Assembly (NCBI GenBank): GCA_010015675.1
Contig: ML977024.1
Location: 75,524 to 85,689 of the forward strand
From: Byssothecium circinans
Lineage: Eukaryota; Ascomycota; Dothideomycetes; Pleosporales; Massarinaceae
Length of the DNA stretch: 10,166 nt
Direction of reading: 5' to 3'
A program made the translations under genes and the position numbers. Positions 1 to 7,841 of the stretch are shown here, piece by piece (the stretch's first letter is position 1; each line of letters starts with the position of its first letter). The notes under the pieces are model-generated. The model made no database searches and was not told the origin of the DNA. It saw only the letters and a list, made by a program, of their open reading frames with translations.

Positions 1-38
1 GATTCAATATCATCAATCGCAGCTTGAATTGGATCCAT
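1..38 (-). CDS. N-terminus of a pogo/Fot1-like transposase (partial, runs off left edge)
   Basis: Read on the minus strand from 38, the sequence gives MDPIQAAIDDIES before the window ends. This opening is characteristic of fungal pogo/Fot1-type DDE transposases, in which a short acidic helix leads into a helix-turn-helix DNA-binding domain; the recognition is from memory of the family, not from a search. Only 12 full codons plus two bases are visible, so the helix-turn-helix, CENP-B-type and DDE domains cannot be checked, nor whether the gene is intact. The ATG has an A at -3 (CCAATATGG context). Its role would be cut-and-paste transposition of the element it sits in. Confidence 0.55.
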   Translation of the reverse strand, partial: MDPIQAAIDDIE

Positions 39-84
39 ATTGGTGGAGTTGTCGCGTGTTGAAAGTAGGGTGTTTTGGTGTTGC

Positions 85-115
85 CCGCGCATCACGCGAA
101 TCCGCGCATCACGCG
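85..115. repeat. Tandem 14-nt direct repeat in the transposon terminal region
   Basis: CCGCGCATCACGCG occurs at 85-98 and again at 102-115, perfect in both copies, with the 3-nt spacer AAT (period 17). It lies between the presumed transposase start and the presumed outer end of the element. Repeated GC-rich motifs in the ends of Tc1/mariner-like elements often serve as transposase binding sites; that role here is inference. Confidence 0.75.
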
Positions 116-125
116 CACGGACACG

Positions 126-704
126 TTACTCAATCAACGGTAGAAAGAACTCACTTGGATGCCAGCCATACTGTTCGATAGTAAAGTCGACAGCAAGCTC
201 ATCACCCGGGGGCAGCGTTATGAGAGGGATAGAGTGAATTGATTCATCCAAACATCCAAGGCTATCGTCTACCATAAATCCAATTCTAGCTTCACGGAGG
301 TCAATCCACTCGACCTTCGCACCGTTGAATAAATGGGAGACTGCTTTCCGGACTGGTCCAATCATGCTTTTTGCACTAAAGTCGCATTCCCACCACTTGG
401 TATATGCTCGGACGAGGTAGCCAGCCTTTTCAGCGCCGAATTTGTTGACGATGTGCTGATATGCTGAGCTAGTGGGGTATTCATGCATGGTCGTTAGCCT
501 TTCTTCATCTCTTATGAAGGTAAATAGAGGTACCGGGGTACTGTCATGTTCGGGCAGGTAATTACCCTCTTTGATATCAATGGGAGGTACTTTCTCTTTG
601 TGGCTTATTGCTATTGTGAAGACGTGCCAAAGGACTTGGAGAGCATCTCGTAGAGCTTGAGGGTCCGCGGCCGGCGCGGTGGGTGAAGATTGTCGGTTTC
701 CCAT
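126..704 (-). CDS. Unrecognised 192-aa protein, possible N-myristoylated; 3' end at a transposon junction
   Basis: I do not recognise a named domain. The protein is soluble, with no signal peptide or membrane segment. It opens MGNRQSS, which fits the N-myristoylation pattern (Gly2, small residue at 6), so membrane association through a lipid is possible. Its central part contains FGAEKAGYLVRAYTKWWE and, further on, WIDLREARIGFMVDD, which read like a folded, conserved core rather than random sequence. The start at 704 has A at -3, and no intron is needed. The stop TAA (128-126) coincides with the presumed TA target site of the adjacent transposon, so the native C-terminus may have been longer. 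It shares a 569-nt divergent promoter region with the membrane-protein gene at 1274. The open frame and protein-like composition make a real gene likely; its function is unknown. Confidence 0.7.
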   Translation of the reverse strand: MGNRQSSPTAPAADPQALRDALQVLWHVFTIAISHKEKVPPIDIKEGNYLPEHDSTPVPLFTFIRDEERLTTMHEYPTSSAYQHIVNKFGAEKAGYLVRAYTKWWECDFSAKSMIGPVRKAVSHLFNGAKVEWIDLREARIGFMVDDSLGCLDESIHSIPLITLPPGDELAVDFTIEQYGWHPSEFFLPLIE

Positions 705-1273
705 TATGGTTGAATGAGTTGATCAGGTTGGTTATGATATGTGAAGCGTGCGATGGGTATTAATAAACGTGAACTCATTGTGAACATCGTGGCGTACAGT
801 CGCTTTGGGTTTGTACAATGCGCAAAGTTCTAGACTTATAGAATTAGCCCACCTTACCGATAGAAAAATAAACACTAATCCTATCGTATAAACTCAGAAA
901 TGTTGGTGTCTACGCGTTATTTAAGACACAAGTCCTCATGAATATTGAAAGTGGGAGGAAATCATGTGACACGTTTCATTCACTGCTATCGAAGCATTGG
1001 TGACGTCGAAATAACGACTCGCCCTAGTCTACCTATCTGGTAACGTGTGCACCGTCATCCGTCCATTCACACCTTTTTCGTACACCGCGGTGGGGCTGAG
1101 GCTAGAGCCTCATTCTAAAAGCAGGCAACTCGGCAACCGTCACCTCGTATAGCAAAACGGAATACGAGATGTGGCGTTCATCACGCTTCCTGCCACCGCG
1201 GCAGGTACATAAATAGCATCGGCTCGCGACAACCCCAAAAGTCCAGCAAACCGATCACCTGGCGCCTGTTACC
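705..1273. promoter_or_regulatory. Divergent intergenic region between the 192-aa gene and the membrane-protein gene
   Basis: No gene is visible in these 569 nt, which must carry both 5' regions. On the minus-strand side an AT-rich TATTAATAAA (758-767), about 54 nt from the 704 start, could be a TATA-like element. TGACGTC at 1001-1007 resembles a bZIP/CRE half-palindrome, and GTGGGG at 1090-1095 fits the loose CreA consensus SYGGRG. These are short matches that would arise by chance, and none is tied to a transcript here. Confidence 0.35.
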
Positions 1274-4109
1274 ATGCGCGCAAACTTTACAGAATGCGCT
1301 GCGCGATATGCAGCGAACACGACCGAAGGCGCAGCCCTCCGGCACCAATGGGGCTGGAACGGCACCATCGTCGGCATACCGAGGAATGACTTGACGTTGA
1401 TATCGCGCGCAGGCTGCGAACATCTCTGTGGCAAAGACCCCGACTACTATCCCTGGGAAGATGTTTCCAACACCATCACGACATGGATTTTGCCCATTGT
1501 CGGCACACTGCTGCAAGCGCCCTTCGAAAGCAACGCGTTTATTCGAACCGTGTTAGCCATAACGCGTTGGGTTGGCTCGCCAATCGCCTCCCTGTCGTAC
1601 GTGCTGTGGAACATTAAAGTCTCCGCGAAAGCCGCGCTGATGGTTGACATGGCCGTCACTTACGATTCGACGCCGGAACGCAAGACGGATTTCGGGAGCA
1701 TGAGAGATTCGATGTACTTGTTGTTGGCGATGAATCAGTATAGTATGAAGGCGGAAACGGCGGTATGGAAGAAAGAGACCGAGGGATTATTAAGGATTGT
1801 ACTGTTTAGTAAGGATTTGAAGTTGACCGATACGGATAAGACGCTCAGGCAAATGAGGAGGATATTGGCGCGGGAGTTGAGGGAGATGAGACGAAGGGGT
1901 GTTGTACCCGGTAAGTCTAGCCGGGGGCAAGATTGGGCCGACGTAATGCTAATGGAGGAAAAGTGTTCGTATCGATTTTGTGGTTCCTATTTGCTTTCGC
2001 ACTGTCCATCCAGGCTGCTTTCGGAGATTTCGGCGAAAATCGAACGGCACACGATCTTGCGCTAGGTTGTTTACTAGCTTGGTTCCCCATCTTAATCATG
2101 AGCTCTATCGTAGATCGAAATCCCATCGCTGCAAACGCCATCAGGAGAAAACTAAACGCGCTGGTCGACCACGTTCGTCACGCGCTACGAGATGAAACGC
2201 ATCGCAACGATTTTCTGAAGTCGTTTGCCGATCAGCCAGAATTCCACAGCTTGAAGCTATGGGTTGAGAATGTAGCGAACAAAGCCGAATTTATGGACGA
2301 ATTCTTCGTCGACTTTGCGGGCCAAGCTCGAATACGCTGGCACTATGGTGCCGCCCATCCAATACTATCTGATATCGAGAGCTGCTACATCGCCGGTAAA
2401 GGAAGAAATTGGCTCGCGGACGAGAAAGCAGCACGCACAAGCCTAGTCCTAGGAGAAGTGAACGAGGAGGGCTTGGTGTGGTTCGACATTCGAGAGTACT
2501 GGCAAGTCGCATCGGCGATTATCATCGTTGGAGCTAGTTGTGGTGGTGCTTTCATCCTCAGTTTCTTTACGCCTACAGTCGGTCTAGGTTGTCGCAGTGG
2601 TGGATACGTCATTTTCTTCTCCGTATCATTAGGCCTACTGATCGTGGAGATGATCGTATGGCTGATACATTCACTCTATCAGCCACGTCTAATAATGCGA
2701 ACTTCGACGTATCTTCACAACAACCCTAGATTTGATGATTGGGAATACGCGGCCCATGGAAAATGGGTACAACTCAAGAGACGGACGTCGAGTATCATGA
2801 GGGCTACGCAGAACTGGTGCATTCAGATGATTGTTCAGATTGCGCTTCTGTTTCCTTCAAAAGATAAAGAAGCTATGACAGAGAAGGTTGAGGCATCATT
2901 AGATGAGTGGGTGAAGAAGATGCGAGCGATGAATGCGCAAAAGAAGTGGGAATGGTTCTTCTTTCGCCCCCTAGAAGCGTTCAATGCAACGTGGCTAGTA
3001 CGTCGACTGCTTCCCTTTCATCATATGCCCCAGATACTGACAGAATCCTTCATAGGTCTACATTGTGATTGCCCAGACGTTCGGTTCATACAAAACATGC
3101 GAATGCGTTACCAGTAATTGGGGAGGCGCCGGAGGCTATCTTGATTTTGGCGTTCAAGATATCTCAACTACGAAATGGGTTGTGTATTATTGGTTGACGG
3201 GGACGCTCGTGACCTCCGTGGTTATGGGACTATCGATGTTCTACATCACTGTTGAGGTACGCATGTTGCTCGCTTGTTTTTCACGAATGCTAATCTGGTG
3301 CGATGCGGCAGTGGTGTCAACAATCCTTCCTATCCACCGAGATTTACAAGGACGCAATGCGTGGTCTACGCATGACGCGAAGATATCGACACTGGACATT
3401 GCCCTTTCGAATTCTCTCCCGCATTGTCACAAAATATACACTCGGTATTATTTGTAACATATTAGCTAGTCTGAAGCTCATCAAAGAGCCACAGAAGACT
3501 TTGCTATGGCAGAAAGATCACACTTGGAACCCAGATCTGTCATATCGAACACCCAAGCCGGAGACTCGGACTACTGCACATCGTGCGAATCCGTCCATCG
3601 AGCTTTCCGACTTCTCCATGCCGATGGAGAGGGACGACTCTCAACAGGCGCACGAAACGCCGGCCATGGCACACTCGCTCTTCCCACCAGCGATATCGCA
3701 ACGACGTCCACGCCAAGACAGTGACTCCTCACTAATGCGTCCATCGCAGTCTAGGTTCCGTCATCCAAGCCACGAGTATGCTAGCTCTTCACAATCTGAA
3801 CGTACAGGTCACGATTCCCACGCGCCGCTCATTCATAAGCCAGCTGAGATACATCCGCATGATTACCGTGAGCGCGCTGGATCTGCAATGTCTGATGGTG
3901 AGTCACGCCACAGCGGCGAGATCATGGGCTCACCAGCGTCATTGAACGATCCTCTTCTTGGCGTGACTGCTGGAGGAGTAACAGGTCTGCAAAGTAGGCA
4001 AGAATACACAAGGGCGAACTCAGACCCAGGGAGTCCGCCGATAGAAGATGGGCTAGGCATAAGCTTTCACGAAGGAGACCGAGACGTTGAGAGAGGTTAC
4101 GGTGGATGA
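1274..4109 (+). CDS. 889-aa fungal multipass membrane protein of unknown function, four exons
   Basis: Joining 1274-1910, 1964-2997, 3056-3256 and 3312-4109 gives 2670 nt, exactly 889 codons plus TGA. The N-terminal ectodomain-like part carries sequons at N4, N15 and N29 and cysteines C8, C48 and C52. Hydrophobic segments lie near residues 67-83, 91-113 (weaker), 213-232, 244-262, 393-413, 426-449, 552-569 and 598-622, so seven or eight membrane spans. Landmarks include TITTWILPIVGTLLQAPFES, TPTVGLGCRSGGY and VIAQTFGSYKTCEC, which I associate with a widespread, uncharacterised family of fungal integral membrane proteins. From about residue 690 to the end the tail is Ser/Pro/His/Arg-rich and probably disordered and cytoplasmic. 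There is no cleavable signal peptide at this start, and in-frame stops lie just upstream (1214-1216). The gene structure is well supported; the function is not known. Confidence 0.88.
1911..1963 (+). other. Intron 1 of the membrane-protein gene (53 nt, phase 1)
   Basis: Donor GTAAGT at 1911, branch-point-like GCTAAT at 1948-1953, acceptor AAG ending at 1963. Removal makes a split GTG (Val213) and joins the RRRGVVP end of exon 1 to the membrane segment FVSILWFLF. An acceptor at 1957 would also keep frame but lies only 5 nt after the branch adenosine, so 1963 is preferred. Confidence 0.85.
2998..3055 (+). other. Intron 2 of the membrane-protein gene (58 nt, phase 0)
   Basis: Donor GTACGT at 2998, branch-like ACTGAC near 3037-3042, acceptor CATAG ending at 3055. 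Splicing joins FNATWL to VYIVIAQTFGSY and so completes one continuous membrane segment that neither reading frame holds alone. Confidence 0.88.
3257..3311 (+). other. Intron 3 of the membrane-protein gene (55 nt, phase 0)
   Basis: Donor GTACGC at 3257, branch-like GCTAAT near 3288-3293, acceptor GGCAG ending at 3311. It joins the end of the last membrane span (MFYITVE) to WCQQSFLSTEIY and the tail exon, shifting to the frame that stays open to 4109. Confidence 0.87.
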
Positions 4110-4172
4110 TGAACAATATTAAAATCAAGCAACCAACGAATATTTTTATTGCGCTTTTATCCCTCATCAAGC
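4110..4172. terminator. 63-nt convergent 3' region with a minus-strand AATAAA
   Basis: Two genes end tail-to-tail here. TTTATT at 4145-4150 reads AATAAA on the minus strand, 23 nt after the fucosidase stop, and may be its polyadenylation signal. On the plus strand the A/T-rich AATATTAAAATCAA just after 4109 could serve the membrane-protein gene. With this spacing the two 3' UTRs very likely overlap as antisense RNA. Confidence 0.5.
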
Positions 4173-6623
4173 CTACGCAAGTATGCGGCCCTCCTTATCA
4201 ACAATTCTTAGGCTCGCCTTCCTTTCATTCACCTGCGCTTTAGTAACCAAGCCTTTCTCATCCCATTCAAAGTCCACAACACCACCACCCCTAAGCCTCA
4301 GACCCTTGACACTCCCCCCACCCCAGGCTTCCGGAATTGCGGGCCCTATCACCACTGTTCTCACTCGGTCATCGCCAACTGCAGCTGGTAGATCTACAAC
4401 AAGCATGCTCAGCACTGCGCCCCCAAGCCCATAGTTTGCGTCAATCTGGAATGGAGTGCCCGTTCCCGAATACATCGAGAACCCATTCGCTACGAAGTTC
4501 TGATCGATCGCATATCGGAGCTCAAAATAAGCACGCTCCGTGTTGTTGAGACGTGCCCAGCAGGCAGACCGCCAGACCTTCGCCCAGCCAGCGTTTGCAT
4601 CTGGCCCTTTCCCTATGCCGCGCGAATATAGTTTCTGCTCGATAGCGGACTGGATAGTGGTATTTGCGTAGCCAGAGAGGAAGGAGGAGAGACTATAACC
4701 GGGGTACCAGCCTACAAGCTCAGAGAGGTGGCGATGTGTGTCATTTTGAGTTTCGAGGCCGTAGGAGTCGGGTAGTTTCCACTCCTTTATTTGGCCCCAT
4801 TCGCCGATGTGAAAACCCTTGTCAAGCTTCTCAAGCGATTTTGTCACGTTGGATAAGAATTCAGCTTCTGTTTCACCGGCTGCGCTGGCGGTGGAAAGGG
4901 CGGCTTCGAAGACTTGGTGGATCAGCTGGTGGTAATGCACACAGCCAAATGTCGTAGGCCCATGTTCGGGGCTGTTGCACGGATTTACCACCAATGTACC
5001 GTCCCTCGTAAAAGCATCCTCTTGCAGTTGGTCCAGCCAAAATTCAGCTACACCTTTGATCAACGGATACCCTTGATCCCTCAGCCACGCCTCATCTTGG
5101 GAGTATTCCCAGTGATCAAACACATGCTGCATCACCCATGCCGCTGCAGCTGGGTAATTCGCCCATTCCGCGCCACTCTTCATTCCTGTATGTCCGAATA
5201 TGTTCATCTCATTGTGAACAACCCAACCCTTCACGCTTCCGTATAGCAGCTTAGCTGATTCTTCTCCACGGGGTACCCATGTATCAGCCATATAGTCCCA
5301 CAGTGGTGATTGAAGATCCGTCAATCCAGTTTGGTCGGCCGTCCAATGATTCATTTGAAGGTTAATGTTAGCATGGTAGTCGCCCGACCAGGCAGCACCC
5401 AGCCCTTCACTCCATCGCCCCTGGAGATTTGGAGGGAGAGAGCCGGGTCGCGAAGAAGATATGAAGAGGTAGTTGGCGTAGGCGAAGAGGAGGGATTCGA
5501 GATATGGATCTCCAGCCGCAGAAGTCGCGTTGTAACGGGATATAAGCTCTGCCGTTTCTACATTCGTCGAGTTCAAAGGGTCCGGGAGAGAGAGTATGAA
5601 GCGAGTAGTGAGCGATGTGAAGTCCATTTCGTGGGCTTCTTGGAGCGCGATAAAGGTTTTGGAGGCCGCTGCTTCGACAATCTTCTCCACCTCTGATCCG
5701 GGATCTTCACCACGGAAGGAGTAGTTGTGCTCGGCTGTGCCTTTCTTCGCATCGTAATTTGTGCCGGCACCAACCACAATCGCAATGCTTTTAGTCGCAT
5801 TTCCAGGCGTTATTGTCAATGTACCCGTCTCTTCATTTGGAATTGCCCTGAAGTTCGTGCCGGATACCACGCGTGCAATAGCATCATACTGCATACCTTC
5901 CGGTGGTCCGCGTTGCGTCACTCCCCTCAGCCTCAAGAATCCTTCCCCGCTCGTCACGTTCTGTAAACCCGCCTCCGCAAGCTCATTATCAAGCTTGATC
6001 TCCAACGTCGGCAGTGAACCCGATGAGCTCACACTGTACACACAAACCTGATCCGGGAACGAACAAAATACCTTTGTTTCAAACTTCATACCATTCCTCG
6101 TAAACTCTGTCGTGTGAATACCAGTATCCAAATCTAAACTCCTCTTATACCCGTCCACCACTGACGTCCCATTCTCTGCAAATCCGCTCAATGCCACGCT
6201 CAAGTTCCCCAGCACCCGATAACTCCCATAATAGCCATCATTTCCTAGAAGCGCATCCACACCACCCGTTCCATTCTGGAAGATATTACTCCTAATCTCT
6301 TGCAATGCTTCAGCGGGCACCGGTGAGGTAGGATTTCCGCCCGTGTAGTTTGATGTTTCAAAAGGTCCGCCAGACCAGAGAGAATCGAGGTTGAGGCTCA
6401 ATGCTTCGTGACCCGCGGGTCCGAAAGAGAGCGCACCAAGGCGACCATTACCAAGGGGGTAGGCGGTGCGGATGATGTTGTTGTACGGGGCGGGTACGGT
6501 TGACCAGAGAGTTTTTGGCTGCGAAAGGGGGTCGGCGAGCGATGGTATTGTGAAGGAAAATATAGTAAAAAGGAGGCTCATGAGGCCGTGTTTCCGCGAT
6601 GAGGCATCCATTGGATCACTCAT
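4173..6623 (-). CDS. Secreted GH95 alpha-L-fucosidase (AfcA-like), 816 aa, intronless
   Basis: GH95 enzymes release alpha-1,2-linked L-fucose by an inverting mechanism; fungal members plausibly act on fucosylated plant xyloglucan or glycoproteins outside the cell, and some GH95 enzymes prefer L-galactose. A signal peptide is visible at about residues 15-30 (MSLLFTIFSFTIPSLA, cleavage before D31). The N-terminal beta-sandwich begins with YPLGNGRLGA (55-64) and LWSGGP (82-87). Catalytic residues known from the Bifidobacterium AfcA structure have clear counterparts: N419 and N421 in HANINLQMNHW, E553 in NPCNSPEHGP and D728 in FQIDANYG. The (alpha/alpha)6 barrel and a C-terminal beta domain complete a normal family length. 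Many N-X-S/T sequons fit secretion. Met1 at 6623 has A at -3; Met15 would give a tighter signal peptide but has a poor context. No frameshift or lost key residue is seen, so the enzyme is probably active. Confidence 0.95.
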   Translation of the reverse strand: MSDPMDASSRKHGLMSLLFTIFSFTIPSLADPLSQPKTLWSTVPAPYNNIIRTAYPLGNGRLGALSFGPAGHEALSLNLDSLWSGGPFETSNYTGGNPTSPVPAEALQEIRSNIFQNGTGGVDALLGNDGYYGSYRVLGNLSVALSGFAENGTSVVDGYKRSLDLDTGIHTTEFTRNGMKFETKVFCSFPDQVCVYSVSSSGSLPTLEIKLDNELAEAGLQNVTSGEGFLRLRGVTQRGPPEGMQYDAIARVVSGTNFRAIPNEETGTLTITPGNATKSIAIVVGAGTNYDAKKGTAEHNYSFRGEDPGSEVEKIVEAAASKTFIALQEAHEMDFTSLTTRFILSLPDPLNSTNVETAELISRYNATSAAGDPYLESLLFAYANYLFISSSRPGSLPPNLQGRWSEGLGAAWSGDYHANINLQMNHWTADQTGLTDLQSPLWDYMADTWVPRGEESAKLLYGSVKGWVVHNEMNIFGHTGMKSGAEWANYPAAAAWVMQHVFDHWEYSQDEAWLRDQGYPLIKGVAEFWLDQLQEDAFTRDGTLVVNPCNSPEHGPTTFGCVHYHQLIHQVFEAALSTASAAGETEAEFLSNVTKSLEKLDKGFHIGEWGQIKEWKLPDSYGLETQNDTHRHLSELVGWYPGYSLSSFLSGYANTTIQSAIEQKLYSRGIGKGPDANAGWAKVWRSACWARLNNTERAYFELRYAIDQNFVANGFSMYSGTGTPFQIDANYGLGGAVLSMLVVDLPAAVGDDRVRTVVIGPAIPEAWGGGSVKGLRLRGGGVVDFEWDEKGLVTKAQVNERKASLRIVDKEGRILA

Positions 6624-6857
6624 CGTTTTCGACCTCTGGTGGAAAGTTGGTTTCAGGCCTTTACAAATAGTACCTCAAACTAGGACCACTCTATTTCGCG
6701 AATATTCGCTATCGTGAGAGGTTCAGCGTGCTCCATACAGCAGCCTAGGAAAAACAGAGAGGCAAAGTGTGAAGCTGGACGTTTACGTCCTCCAACTATT
6801 TCTAGGATTAACATATGTATTCTCCTGTAGCGGAATATCTAAAAGCGAGATTAGCGA

Positions 6858-7021
6858 GTGGAGGGGTACTGCATATAAATCTCCCTTCGTGGGATGGTGA
6901 TTGCTGGAGAAATTTTCCGTGTAATCATTTTTATCCGGTGGCAAACCGCCAACGAACTGGAGGATTTACTTCTAGTTCGGCGGTAGTAACTATTTGGTTA
7001 AAAGCTTTAGAGTCACTGGAG
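6858..7021 (+). promoter_or_regulatory. Cluster of four CreA-like SYGGRG motifs upstream of the fucosidase
   Basis: GTGGAG at 6858-6863 and CTGGAG at 6904-6909, 6957-6962 and 7016-7021 each match SYGGRG, the site of the fungal carbon-catabolite repressor CreA/Cre1. They lie 235-400 nt upstream of the fucosidase start. Grouped sites are usual in promoters of secreted carbohydrate-active enzymes. The motif is loose, so chance is a real alternative. Confidence 0.3.
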
Positions 7022-7120
7022 TTTAAAGCCCTATAATGCGATCAATTCTATTATCTATCCGGCCGCGACTTTCAGACAGACCGGGAAGGGTGAAAGTATA
7101 ATCACATGATTAAGCACCGC

Positions 7121-7450
7121 ATTACTGAACCCCACCAGATATATGCAATTAATTATGCATTAGTACCAATCTTAGCTGTTACATAGAAAAGAAAACTAGA
7201 TACAATGACTAGCGGCATCTCCTTTATTATAAATAGCAGTAAAGGTCTATATAAAAAAGCGTATTACCTTTATTATTAGCAGCTAACATATGATATTAGA
7301 ACTAAAGTATTTTTAAAGTTATAGATATAATTTCTCTATTCACATTTTATCATAGTAGATATCCAAGGCCTTATAAGGTTTAATTGTTCCAAGGTTTAGG
7401 TAAAGTCACGTGATGGATATTAGCTATACATGATTTACCTAATATTTGGA
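7121..7450. repeat. AT-rich, TpA-rich island, probably RIP-degraded repeat
   Basis: By hand count, the 240 nt from 7141 to 7380 contain 64 G/C bases (about 27%), while neighbouring genes look near 50%. In 7201-7320 I count 22 TpA and 15 ApT, a ratio above 1, which is the usual signature of repeat-induced point mutation in ascomycetes. No coding potential remains. What the original repeat was cannot be told from this copy. Confidence 0.45.
7396..7442. repeat. 9-bp inverted repeat around a CACGTG palindrome
   Basis: TTAGGTAAA (7396-7404) and TTTACCTAA (7434-7442) are exact reverse complements 29 nt apart, with TCACGTGA at 7406-7413 inside. The arms could form a stem or be a decayed end of a small transposon. 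No function can be assigned. Confidence 0.5.
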
Positions 7451-7841
7451 GTATGCAATAGTCGACTGGAGTTGCCACCCAAGAAGTAACAAGCGAACGC
7501 ATACTTCCATTACCCAAGAGTTGAAAGTCCACATCATTCAAAAAGCTAGGTCGGTGAGGGCGTGGAAAACAATCCAGTCACTATGTCGACCTGCAGCGGA
7601 AAGTGAAAGATAGTACCTAGGTAGCGCCGACGGGGGAGAGTCTTGAATATCAATATTCATTTCATGAGTTAAAGTCTGGAGGCATCCACTTTATTAGAAT
7701 TATGCTTTAGCTAATATTGAAATATCCAAAACACTAAGAATCAAATATTAATGAGCCTAACCTTCACTTTGCATCGCCACTGGCACTAATCCAACAATCT
7801 ACATAACTTTATACTAATTCTCTCAAGTACAATCAATTCTC

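Larger units (their letters stand above)
1..126 (-). mobile_element. 5' end of a pogo/Fot1-like DNA transposon (partial)
   Basis: This stretch joins a transposase-like start (38 to 1, minus strand) to about 88 nt of leader holding a tandem 14-nt GC-rich repeat. That arrangement resembles the terminal inverted repeat and short leader of Fot1/pogo-class Tc1-mariner elements. The outer end is placed at 126 because the next bases, 127-128, are TA, the target dinucleotide that this superfamily duplicates on insertion. The rest of the element and the other terminus lie outside the window, so neither the terminal repeat nor the TA duplication can be confirmed here. Confidence 0.5.
6624..7841. other. 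Gene-poor 1.2-kb region between the fucosidase and RING genes
   Basis: I see no convincing gene here. The left part (to about 7020) is the likely fucosidase promoter. Only one modest open frame (6815-7036) occurs, without recognisable protein character. From about 7121 to 7450 the base composition drops sharply to AT-rich. The right part has short palindromes: TACCTAGGTA at 7614-7623 (perfect) and GAATAT-CA-ATATTC at 7645-7658. TTTATT at 7690-7695 is an AATAAA on the minus strand, about 147 nt beyond the RING gene stop, and could be its polyadenylation signal. Confidence 0.5.

Noticed and set aside
859..888. Inverted CGATAG/CTATCG pair in the divergent promoter region
   Set aside because: Six-base arms are expected by chance in a region of this size.
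1169..1273. An upstream ATG at 1169 in the same frame as the membrane-protein gene, with a GTACAT donor at 1205 and acceptor at 1246 that would add an N-terminal extension
   Set aside because: The intron would be only 42 nt with no good branch point, and the added residues are not signal-peptide-like; ATG 1274 is simpler and has a good context.
1181..1516. 111-codon minus-strand open frame over exon 1 of the membrane-protein gene
   Set aside because: Antisense shadow; exon 1 is supported by splice sites, sequons and membrane segments.
1957..1957. Alternative acceptor for intron 1 of the membrane-protein gene
   Set aside because: Keeps frame but lies too close to the branch adenosine; 1963 gives a normal spacing.
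5310..5696. 128-codon plus-strand open frame inside the fucosidase gene
   Set aside because: Arg/Ser/Gly-rich shadow of the well-supported GH95 gene on the other strand.
6815..7036. 73-codon plus-strand open frame upstream of the fucosidase
   Set aside because: No recognisable motif, odd composition, lies in the presumed fucosidase promoter, and has no splice extension or neighbour to support it.
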